From Bufo bufo (lineage: Eukaryota; Chordata; Amphibia; Anura; Bufonidae), in contig NC_053392.1 of the NCBI RefSeq assembly GCF_905171765.1, positions 504,972,556 to 505,036,555 of the forward strand: a DNA stretch of 64,000 nucleotides, written 5' to 3'. The notes below the pieces were generated by a model, which was not told the DNA's origin, did not search any database, and was given only the letters and a program-made list of their open reading frames with translations. Made by a program: the position numbers and the translations under genes. Shown here one piece after another: positions 56,018 through 64,000 of this stretch; the first letter of the stretch is position 1, and every line of letters begins with the position of its first letter.

Positions 56018-58751
56018 TTTATATATATATATATAAAACATATTCATTCCAAGCATAACAAATCAACAATCACATACTTCAATATCCGCAAGGAATAGTT
56101 ACATTTCCATTTTATCAACAGCAACTAATTTTTCTATGCATAAAGAATTATTTTTTCCTTTTACCCTCCCACCACCCATATGGGGAGGGGGGAGGCAGGA
56201 CGTAAAAAGAAAAATCCTTTGTCAATCCAGCCCTAAAGTAACCAGTTTTTCCAAATATTTTTTGCTTTTTTACTATGGCCCTCCATCGCCTGTTCTTCCT
56301 TGATCAGGTTATCAACTGCTTTTCTCCACTGTCGGAGGATCTACCCCAACCCATTTCTTAAGTATAAGAAGTCTAGCTTGAAATAACACTTTACAGAGAA
56401 CTACACGTGTATCTCTATTTAAGTTCAGATGTTCAGTTGCCCCTAATATACAAATCACAGGATCTTCAGATATTTGGACCTTCAAAATTAGATGTACAGT
56501 CTCTATTATTTCTCTCCAATATCTAAACAGTCTTGGGCATCTCCAAAAGCAATGTATTAAATCAGCGTTCTTTCTCCCACATTTTGTACATTTATCCGAG
56601 GCTCTCACACCCATTATTTTCAATATCCGTGGGGATCGATGCAGCCTATGGACTACAAAAAACTGTGAAATCTTATGTGAGCCCCTATTAGACACCCCAG
56701 AATAACTTCTGAGGGCATCTTTCCATTTATCTTCCGTAAAAGATTGAAGTTCATTCTCCCATTTTTTTCTGGCGAGTATTATAATCCGTTTCTTTTTGCC
56801 CTCCATCAATATCCTATATCTTTTTGCGGTTTTTCCTCCTCTTTCGCCCTCATTGGTGAATTTATGTATTATATCTGATTTTTCCATTCTATATTTATCA
56901 TCCTGCACAACTGTTCGAGGCGCATTCCTAAGCTGAAAATATTTATACATATCTTTTTGGGGGATCCCAAACTCTCTAACCATTGTATTAAAATCTTTCA
57001 GTTTGCCCTGTTCAAATATCTGGCTAAGGTATTTCATCCCTTTTTTCTCCCAGTCTATATAAATCTTGATCGTTTGCAATTCCTTAAGATTTATGTTTTT
57101 CCAGATGGGTGTATAGTGCAAAAACCCTTTAATCTCTAATATATTTTTAATCTCAACCCATATGTACTCCAGTAAATTTAATATTCTATTTCCTGTACTC
57201 TTTTTCCCCAGTGTACCCGATTCCAACACCTCTAAGTGATTCCATTCCTCTTTCCACCCCAATCTATTTATAACCTGTCTACCCCCATAAACCATTTAAA
57301 GTACCTTTTATATGACCATATTGTGATATTAAATAATTAAAAAACCAATTCGGAACAGCTAATCTGCCCTCTCTTACTGGGAGCTGAAGCACTTCTTTCT
57401 TTATCCTGGGGATAGCACCTTTCCAGAGAAAATCCCCCATTAAACTATCCAGTAACTTAAAAATACTCTGCGGTAACCTCAATGTGGCGTTTTGGAGGAC
57501 GTAAAGTATTTTGGGGAGAAAAATCATTTTTATTAGATTTACTCGACCCTGTATTGACATTGGTAATCTCCGCCAAATGTGTACTTTGGTCCTAAGTTCT
57601 TTTAGTAAGGGGAGTACATTTCATTTTTCATATTCTGCTATATTTCCAGAGATTTGTATACCTAAGTATTTAAAATTCTCATGTTTCTCTAGCACATGCA
57701 CCCTTAAATCTCCCTGTGGTTGTATATCACCTAACATCAACAAATGTGTAATCCCGAAAAGGAACCAAACTTATCTATTATATCAATAACTCTATTAAAC
57801 TGATCTCCAGTATTATGCATAAATAATAAAATATCATCCGCGTACATTAATAGTTTTTCTTCTCCACCCTCGTATTGAAAACCTTTAATCTCCCTGTCAT
57901 TTCTTATTATACATGCGAATAGTAATGGTGAGAGAGGGCATCCCTGCTTAGTGCCCCGATAAAGGGCAAGGGGCAGGGACAAGCTCCCATCTACCATCAC
58001 TCTAGCCCTAGGATTATAATATATTAGCTGAATCCATCTTATAAATCCCTCCCCTATACCAACCCTTTTTAATACTGCCCATAAGTACTCCCATTCAATA
58101 CAGTCGAATGCCTTTTGGGCGTCGAGTGAAAGTACCGCATTGTCCCCCGATTCTAATCTATTGGCTTTGATATTTAGGAACAACCTTCTTATGTTTGAAT
58201 ATATCGTTCTCCCAAGTATGAAGCCTGTCTGGTCTTCATTTATAATACCCCTAATCACCTTCGATAACCTATCGGCCAGAACCTTTGCCAAGATTTTAAC
58301 GTCCGTGTTTAGAAGAGATATTGGCCTATATGATCCAGGGTCTAGTTGTTCTTTACCTTTTTTTGGGATTAGGGTAATAATTGCCTCTTTCATGGATTCT
58401 GGTAGATCGCCGATTTTTTTGGCCTCGTTCAGTGTTGTTTTTAATTCTGGTATTAATACCTGGGAGAACGTTTTATATATTTCAAAAGGGAGCCCATCAC
58501 ATCCTGGTGCTTTATCAGATTTTACCTTACTCAAAACCTCACTTATTTCCGCCATCGATATTTATTTTTCTAAATATTCTTTTTGGGACTGAGATAACTC
58601 TCTGAGAGATAGCCTGTCTAAGTATAGGTCCAGATCTTGTTTTGAGTATTGTACCCTAGACTTATAGAGTTCCTGGAAATATTCCAGAAACACTTCTTTA
58701 ATTCCTTCCGGTGTACTAATTATTTCACCCGTTTTATCTTTAAGTTTTTAT
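56018..58751 (-). mobile_element. 5'-truncated L1-type LINE with 14-bp target duplication
   Basis: CTTTCTATGATGTT occurs at 56004-56017 and 58752-58765. The 3' end on the minus strand is a TA-rich tail (TATATATATATATAAAA, about 56018-56040). The 5' end stops within ORF2 upstream of RT. Confidence 0.92.
56312..58748 (-). pseudogene. L1-type ORF2 fragment: reverse transcriptase and C-terminal zinc-binding region
   Basis: It reads in from the truncation with EIISTPEGIKEVFLEYFQEL. A stop near 58563 is followed by [62 protein letters not shown] and YADDILLF (about 57850). The next frame holds QGRVNLIKMIFLPKILYVLQ (about 57550). The C-terminus (57295-56312) has CTKCGRK and HCFWRCPRLF, the L1 cysteine-rich motif. 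Three or more frame breaks. It is less decayed than the intron 3 LINE and from a different subfamily. Confidence 0.88.
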
Positions 58752-59007
58752 CTTTCTATGATGTTAGTTTCAGTTTTACATAATTAAGCATTTTTGTATC
58801 TCCATTTTCTGAACGCCCTATTTTTTTATTTTTCTGCCGATCGTCTTGTGCAGGGGCTCGTTTTTCCCAGGAAGAGTTGACGTTTTTATTGGTACCATTT
58901 TTGGTAAATATGATTTTTTGATCTTTATTACACTTTATGGGGCAAGGTTTGCAAAAAAATTGGTTGTTTTGGCGCAGTTTTTATTTATTTATTATTACAG
59001 CGTTTAG

Positions 59008-59294
59008 GGTACTTTCACACTTGCGGCAGGACGGATCCGACAGGCTGTTCACCCTCCCGGATCCGTCCTTCCGCTATTTCGCCGGACCGCCTCTCCGTCC
59101 CATTGACTATAATAGGGACGGGGCGGAGCTCCGGCGCAAGGAACAGGAGGCCGCCGGACTAAAAAGTCGGACATGCAGGACTTTTAGTCTAGCGGCCTTT
59201 CGCTGTGCACTACCATGCTGAGCCTGAGCTCCGCCCCCGTCCCCAGGGTGAACAGCCTGTCAGATCCGTCCTGCCGCAAGTGTGAAAGTACCCT
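59008..59294. mobile_element. MITE of about 287 bp inside the AT-rich repeat
   Basis: Ends GGGTACTTTCACACTTGCGG and CCGCAAGTGTGAAAGTACCC are perfect inverted repeats. Subterminal CAGGACGGATCCGACAGG pairs with CCTGTCAGATCCGTCCTG. GC-rich against an AT-rich host repeat. Confidence 0.92.
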
Positions 59295-60003
59295 TACCTG
59301 AGGAATTAGGTCATGTGACTTTTTTATAGAGCAGATCGTTACGGACGTGGCAATACCTAATATGTCTACTTTCCAGGACGTCCTCCATGACAGCACTACA
59401 TGGAGGTTGTCTCCCCCGCTCACTATTGGGACAGGAAACAGAGAGGTCAAAAGCTCCCCCCCCCACCCACCATCACCAGTGTTTTTTCCTGTCCCAATAA
59501 TGGACAGGGCAGAGAGTGGTCTCTTGTAGACCTGCATAAACTTTTTTTCTTTTTTTATTTCGCCGGGCTAAAACCCCTATGCTGGGGTCCCTTAGCCTCC
59601 CAGCCCTCTCCAGTACCTGTGGGTCACGCGACTCGCGGCTGGAGGCGGGTATACCAGGGGCTGGGATACGGTAGCCGCAACCCCGCCGGGGCTCTGGGCT
59701 GCAGGACGCTCCTCCAGGAGGGATCGCGCGGGAACCGGAGCGCTTCTCTTCTCACTTCCGGGTTCGGCGCTGAACCGGAAGTGACGACTAAGCGCCGGCA
59801 GAGGAGTGCGCATGCGCGTGACCTCCAACGCCGGATCCAGTATGGCGGCACCCTGCGGACGATCCCCAAGCGGCGAGGGACGCTGGAGGCCTAGCGAACG
59901 GCCTCGCGTCCATCCAAAATCTGTGGGAGGAGCATCCACGTCAGGAGGGGTAAGTGCCAGTGGCATTTAAAAGTCTGGTGGGCTAGGTGTCAGTCCCTCA
60001 GTC

Positions 60004-60057
60004 ATGGACTCGTCCGGTGTGAGAGAGCAGTCCCCAGACCCTCCTGCCCAGGGACAT
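60004..60057 (+). CDS. Candidate first coding exon of DIRS gag
   Basis: GTCATGG at 60004 opens an 18-codon exon (MDSSGVREQSPDPPAQGH) ending directly before GTGAGT at 60058. Spliced in phase 0 to 60154 it continues GEKDPTLKVDIKKKPRRCAI. If not spliced the frame stays open and stops at the TAG of the acceptor. The upstream TTTAAAAG near 59966 could be a TATA-like box. Confidence 0.6.
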
Positions 60058-60153
60058 GTGAGTAACCCAGCACTACATGTGGTGAAGCTGGCGTATGGGA
60101 TAGTGATAGGCTCAGGGATTTATGGCCTGTTTTTCTATCATCATGTCTCCTAG
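60058..60153 (+). other. Candidate 96-bp phase-0 intron in DIRS gag
   Basis: Donor GTGAGT (60058-60063) is a strong consensus site. Acceptor TTTTTCTATCATCATGTCTCCTAG ends at 60153 with a pyrimidine-rich tract. The length is a multiple of three and its own frame is open except for the terminal TAG. Confidence 0.6.
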
Positions 60154-61416
60154 GGAGAGAAAGATCCTACCCTAAAGGTGGACATCAAAAAGAAGCCCAG
60201 GAGATGCGCTATTTGCAATAAAAGGCTTCAGGAGTCATATACAAAGAAGCTTTGTACCGATTGTATTAACAAAATGATGAAAGAGGAACAGTCGTCCCTT
60301 TTAACGGACATTAGAGCCATCATTAAGGAAGAGGTCAAAGCGTCAGTTTCCTCCTTAATAACGCCTAAGGTGGCTAAACAGACCACCGGGATTAAAAGAC
60401 CTAGGGAAATCTTGGAGTCAGACACAGAGGTCATAGAGGTGGAATATTCAGGGGAGGAGGAAGAAGAGGAGTCTTTACCTTCCTCATCCCATGAGGAGAG
60501 ACGCAAGTACTGTTTCTCAACTGAGGATATGGATTCCCTCCTAACTGCAGTTAGACAGACTATGGATATCTCAGACGAACCAGCTAAAAGATCCATTTAG
60601 GAGGAGATGTTTGCTGGCCTGATTACAAAACAGAGGAAGGTGTTCCCCTTAAATTCTAGCCTAAAACAAATGATCCTGGATGAATGGGAGGATGTAGAAA
60701 AAAGGCTGTTTATTCCTAGAGAATTTAAAAGCCGTTTATCCTTCGACAAAGAGGACACTAAAATTTGGGAAGAAATCCCCAAAATCGACGCCCCGGTCGC
60801 AAGGGTAGCTAAAAAAACAGCGATCCCATTCGAAGACTCCTCCCAGCTGAAAGACCACATGGACCGCAAAGCCGATGGTCTCCTGAGGAAATCTTGGGAA
60901 GCTTCTGCGGCCTTAATGTCTACTAACGTGGCAGCTACTTCAGTGGCTAGGTCCCTTTTATTGTGGTTATCTCAGCTGGAGAATCATTTGTCAATGGGAA
61001 CTCCCAGGGAAGACTATCCCGCTCCTAAAGATGGCGACAGCCTTTACAGCGGACGCCTCAGCAGAGTCAGTCAGGTTCGCAGCTAAAGGCGGGGCCTTCT
61101 GAACACCGCAAGAAGGGCTTTGTGGCTGAAGAACTGGTCTGGTGATCTCACCTCAAAGAATAAGCTATGTGCAATCCCCTTCTCAGGATCATACGTGTTC
61201 GGCCCTAGTCTGGACAAAATTCTGGAGAAGGCCTCAGACAAAAAGATAGGTTTTCCTGAGACTAAAACTAAGAAGACGCAGTTTTTTCGTAAAAAATTCC
61301 AGCCAAAAAACCAAACGTATAAGGATAAGGGGAAATCAGGGAGATGGTCCTATCCTAAAGGGGGTAGGGGCAGAGGATTTCTGCTTAATCCCAACACTTC
61401 CCAGGACAAACAATGA
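60154..61416 (+). pseudogene. DIRS gag, with one nonsense codon and frame breaks
   Basis: The N-terminal part has a CAIC ... CTDC pair of CxxC motifs (a zinc ribbon-like start common in vertebrate DIRS gag), then a lysine-rich stretch and an acidic block of glutamates (about 60445-60475). TAG at 60598 interrupts the frame at RSI*EEM and the same frame resumes with MFAGLITKQRKVF. Near 61010 the reading moves to another frame (KMATAFTADASAESVRFAAK). Near 61100 it moves again, by an apparent loss of one C, to NTARRALWLKNWSGDL. It ends at TGA (61414) after a basic, glycine-rich tail (GRWSYPKGGRGRGF). Confidence 0.8.
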
Positions 61417-63307
61417 CGCCAGACCAGTCGGGGGGAGATTAAGATCCTTTCTCCCAGCATGGAGCCAGGTAACTCAGAATCCTTGGGTGCTCCAAATTAT
61501 TCAAGAAGGGTACAAGATAGAATTCATATCTATTCCGCAACACAAATTTGTGCTAACGGGGTACGGAGGAGGTACACAACAGGAAAATCTTTTAAAAGAC
61601 GTCGCAAAACTAAAAAATCTAGGTGCAGTGACTCGCGTCCCTGCGGGTCAGGAAGGCAGGGGCTTCTATTCAAGGTTATTCCTGGTCAAGAAGCCGGATG
61701 GTTCTTTCAGAACTATAATCAACCTAAAACCTCTAAACGTCTTCATAAAGTACCGTCGTTTCAAGATGGAATCAATAAGATCAACAACACCCCTCATTTC
61801 TCAGGGAGCGGTAATGTGCACCTTAGACTTAAAAGATGCATATTACCATGTACCAATACATCCGGACCACCAAAAATTCCTAAGATTTGCAGTAAGGGAA
61901 GCAGACAGAGTAAACCACTATCAGTTTCAGTGCCTGCCCTTTGATATATCAACAGCCCCCCGGGTGTTCACAAAATTGATAATAGAGATAGTGGCCTTCC
62001 TCAGACTGAAGGGAATAAGGATTGTACCTTATCTAGACGATCTCCTCCTAACCGCAGACTCTGCACCGGTTCTAGCGTCACAAACACAGACAACAATATC
62101 CCTCTTACAAGATCTCGGCTGGATCATAAATTGGGAAAAATCGGACCTAGTACCAGAGACCAAGAAGATCTTCCTGGGAACACTACTAGATTCGAACCTA
62201 CAGAGGTCTTTCCTTCCACCTCAAAAACAACAAAACCTTGTCAAGAAATTGAGAGCATTTCAGGGGAAATCAGTGTGCACCATCAGAAATGCCATGAGCA
62301 TTCTGGGCCTGATGACATCTTGCATATTTACAGTACCGTGGAGTCAACATCACACGAGAGTCCTGCAGAAGATGATTCTATCGGTCTGGGACGGAGACCA
62401 CCGATCCATAGACCGGAAGATCCTTATAAAGGAGAATGCTCGAAGGTCCCTGGATTGGTGGCAGACATCAAGCAACCTATCAAAAGGCGTTTCCTGGAAT
62501 CTAAATCCGTACGTCATATTAACTACAGATGCCAGCCAACAGGGTTGGGGGGCAAAGGTTGGAATCTACTACTTCCAAGGAACCTGGAGCCAGACCATAA
62601 AAAACAGGTCTTCAAACTTCAGAGAACTTCAGGCCGTTTGGGAAGCTCTCAGACAGAGTCAGGATCTTCTGAGCGGACAGAACATACGAATCCTGTCAGA
62701 CAACATGACAGCAGTCTCTTTCCTCAGACATCAGGGAGGAACAAGATACCCTCTCCTCCAGAATCTAACAAACAAGATTTTTTCCTGGGCAGAGGAGAAT
62801 GTGCTGTCAATCTCAGCCGTACACCTACAAGGTTCAAAAAACCAGTCGGCAGATTTCCTCAGCAGACACTTTATAGATCCAAACGAGTGGACTTTGAACA
62901 GACAGGTGTTTCTAGAGTTGACAGCCTCATGGGGATATCCGGACATCGACCTCTTTGCTTCAAGGGAGAATACTCAAACAACCTCCTTCTTCTCCCGGAA
63001 TCCTGCCGATCACCCCACGGCCGTAGACGCTCTATCTCAATCCTGGAACATGAAGCTGGCGTATGCGTTTCCTCCTTTCCCTCTGATTTCAGTAGCCCTA
63101 AAGAAGATCAGCAGGGAATCGGCCAAAGTGATCTTCATAGCTCCCTTTTGGCCAAAACAAGCCTGGTTCCCGGTCCTGTCCTCTCTGAGTCAAGAAGAAC
63201 CGGTTCCCCTCCCTCTCAGGCCAGACCTGTTGCATCAGGGTCCAATATGGAATCCGGAAATAAACAGGCTGAAACTAACAGCGTGGCTTCTGAAAGGGAC
63301 TTGTTAA
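61412..63307 (+). CDS. DIRS reverse transcriptase / RNase H / methyltransferase-like polyprotein
   Basis: Numbering from the valine codon at 61487, the frame has 606 codons without interruption. It is also open upstream to about 61412 (GGRLRSFLPAWSQVTQNPW), overlapping the end of gag. RT: CTLDLKDAYYHV near 111-122 with catalytic D114, and YLDD at 182-185. RNase H: TTDAS with D348, RELQAVWEAL with E380, LSDNM with D405 and SADFLSR with D456, the full D-E-D-D set. After RNase H, PDIDLFASREN and PFWPKQAWFPVL lie where DIRS elements carry a Dam-like methyltransferase-type domain, but I do not identify its catalytic motif. It copies element RNA to cDNA. All catalytic residues are present, so this enzyme may be functional. 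A start within gag overlap or by reinitiation is not determined. Confidence 0.88.
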   Translation, partial: NDARPVGGRLRSFLPAWSQVTQNPWVLQIIQEGYKIEFISIPQHKFVLTGYGGGTQQENLLKDVAKLKNLGAVTRVPAGQEGRGFYSRLFLVKKPDGSFRTIINLKPLNVFIKYRRFKMESIRSTTPLISQGAVMCTLDLKDAYYHVPIHPDHQKFLRFAVREADRVNHYQFQCLPFDISTAPRVFTKLIIEIVAFLRLKGIRIVPYLDDLLLTADSAPVLASQTQTTISLLQDLGWIINWEKSDLVPETKKIFLGTLLDSNLQRSFLPPQKQQNLVKKLRAFQGKSVCTIRNAMSILGLMTSCIFTVPWSQHHTRVLQKMILSVWDGDHRSIDRKILIKENARRSLDWWQTSSNLSKGVSWNLNPYVILTTDASQQGWGAKVGIYYFQGTWSQTIKNRSSNFRELQAVWEALRQSQDLLSGQNIRILSDNMTAVSFLRHQGGTRYPLLQNLTNKIFSWAEENVLSISAVHLQGSKNQSADFLSRHFIDPNEWTLNRQVFLELTASWGYPDIDLFASRENTQTTSFFSRNPADHPTAVDALSQSWNMKLAYAFPPFPLISVALKKISRESAKVIFIAPFWPKQAWFPVLSSLSQEEPVPLPLRPDLLHQGPIWNPEINRLKLTAWLLKGTC

Positions 63308-64000
63308 GATTACAGGGGTTCTCAGAAGAAGTAATAGCCACTATTCAGAGAGGCCATAAACAGGTGACCTCGGCGATTTATAATAAAATCTGGAAAAAAT
63401 TCTGCTCCTGGATGGCGCTGAGAGGGAAGAATCCTCTACTCCCGAGTGTGGGAGATATTCTTGATTTCCTCCAGGAAGGGTTTAACATGGGTCTCAGGCC
63501 CAGTACCCTTAAGGTCCAAACTGCAGCCTTAAGTTGGTTTCTAAACTACTCCCTGTCAGAAAACCGATGGGTAAGCAGGTTCTTAAAGGCAACCACACGG
63601 ATTAGGCCAACACTAAGGTCCCAGGTCCCTCCCTGGGATCTGTCGCTAGTTCTTAATGCCTTAACAAAATCACCTTTTGAACCCCTACATGAGAGTAGCC
63701 TAAGAAACCTGACCTTAAAAATGATGTTCTTAGTGGCTATCACATCAGCCCGTAGACTAGGGGAGATCCAGGCCCTCACCATCCGTGAACCGTACCTTAC
63801 AATCTGTGAAGACAGAGTCATATTAAGACTAGACCCATCCTTTATACCGAAGGTAGCTTCTTCCTTTCATCGTAACCAGGAGATAGTACTACCAACTTTC
63901 TTCACAGACCCAAAGACCGAAAGGGAGAAGGAGTTCCATCTTCTAGACGTCAGACGTTCTCTCCTTTTCTACTTGGACGTTACCAGTACCTTTAGAGTGG
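63247..64000 (+). CDS. DIRS tyrosine recombinase, partial (open at window end)
   Basis: In the frame +2 to RT, from an ATG at 63247 within the RT C-terminus, the reading is open for 251 codons to the edge. The N-terminal SAM-like DNA-binding part reads FSEEVIATIQRGHKQVTS, YNKIWKKFCSWMALRGKNP and RPSTLKVQTAALSWFLN. The catalytic domain begins LVAITSARRLGEIQALTI, in which the arginine of SARRLGE is the first of the R-H-R-Y tetrad. The remaining residues lie outside the window. It would integrate circular cDNA without target duplication. ATG use is assumed; an upstream start in the overlap is possible. Confidence 0.85.
   Translation, partial: MESGNKQAETNSVASERDLLRLQGFSEEVIATIQRGHKQVTSAIYNKIWKKFCSWMALRGKNPLLPSVGDILDFLQEGFNMGLRPSTLKVQTAALSWFLNYSLSENRWVSRFLKATTRIRPTLRSQVPPWDLSLVLNALTKSPFEPLHESSLRNLTLKMMFLVAITSARRLGEIQALTIREPYLTICEDRVILRLDPSFIPKVASSFHRNQEIVLPTFFTDPKTEREKEFHLLDVRRSLLFYLDVTSTFRV

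Larger units (their letters stand above)
54930..59372. repeat. Long AT-rich dispersed repeat, interrupted twice
   Basis: From about ACACCTTTAACCCCTTCTAC a low-GC repeat runs to 56003 and resumes at 58766 after a LINE insertion. Two relatives of one internal block (TAGAGCAG.TCGTTACGGACG, then TATGTCTACTTTC) occur at 55960-56010 and 59326-59372, so two copies may be arrayed. It resembles an abundant frog DNA-transposon-derived repeat from memory; superfamily not established. No transposase was recognised. Confidence 0.55.
59373..64000 (+). mobile_element. DIRS-type retrotransposon, 5' part (continues past the window)
   Basis: The element starts about CCAGGACGTCCTCC where the host repeat stops. 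A leader of about 630 bp carries GC-rich terminal sequence. Then come gag, an RT/RNase H/methyltransferase-like frame and a tyrosine recombinase frame, in vertebrate DIRS order. The right ITR and internal complementary region would lie beyond 64000. The 606-codon RT frame is intact, so the copy is comparatively young, although gag has a nonsense codon and frame breaks. Confidence 0.85.

Noticed and set aside
1..64000. tRNA, rRNA or snRNA genes
   Set aside because: No cloverleaf or conserved rRNA blocks were found by eye. The one B box (about 15391) belongs to a SINE. A covariance-model scan would be decisive.

Overview
This window is vertebrate nuclear DNA, most likely from a frog or toad (anuran amphibian). 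The only host gene I recognise is APMAP (adipocyte plasma membrane-associated protein), on the + strand. All nine coding exons lie between 16951 and 48516. The organism call rests on an APMAP protein close to, but diverged from, the mammalian one, and on the repeat mix: tyrosine-recombinase retrotransposons (DIRS and split-direct-repeat types), a Penelope-like element, L1-type LINEs, Tc1 and hAT transposons, and very many palindromic TTAA-flanked MITEs. No bacterial operon, CRISPR array, rRNA or tRNA gene was seen.

Layout. 1-858 is an internally deleted Tc1-like transposon with long inverted ends. 1064-6507 is a tyrosine-recombinase retrotransposon in the A1 ... B1-A2-B2 arrangement, with its reverse-transcriptase core deleted. 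6538-8479 is a Tc1-like element split by a 5'-truncated Penelope-like insertion (10-bp target duplication). 8644-9671 is an unclassified repeat. 9830-10825 holds two exons of what may be a Harbinger-type accessory protein. 11820-12780 is AT-rich palindromic DNA. 12930-14916 is a minus-strand LTR retroelement fragment (gag and protease remains plus one LTR). APMAP exon 1 and a CpG-rich, CCAAT-rich promoter candidate follow at 16740-17041.

APMAP spans about 31.6 kb for about 1.25 kb of coding sequence. Introns 1, 2, 3 and 7 are filled with mobile elements. Intron 3 carries a nearly complete but decayed L1-type LINE (minus strand) whose ORF1 is split by a 310-bp hAT element. Intron 7 carries a 5.85-kb apparently non-coding DIRS-type element with inverted terminal repeats, an internal complementary region and an internal array of about 170-bp repeats. 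Intron 6 starts with GC rather than GT. Exons 1 and 2 contain three apparent one-base deletions that break the frame; exons 3-9 are intact. Adding the three bases gives exactly 415 codons plus stop, so assembly error is a serious possibility.

Downstream of APMAP are more MITEs (50309-54455), an AT-rich dispersed repeat (54930-59372) interrupted by a 5'-truncated L1-type LINE with a 14-bp target duplication and by a small MITE, and the 5' part of a comparatively young DIRS element (59373 to the window end). That element has gag, an intact RT/RNase H open frame and an overlapping tyrosine recombinase frame still open at the edge. Its gag leader appears to contain a 96-bp spliceosomal intron.

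The genes do not form a functional system together: one host gene sits among many selfish elements. The novelty candidates are element architectures and the APMAP anomalies, not a new pathway.
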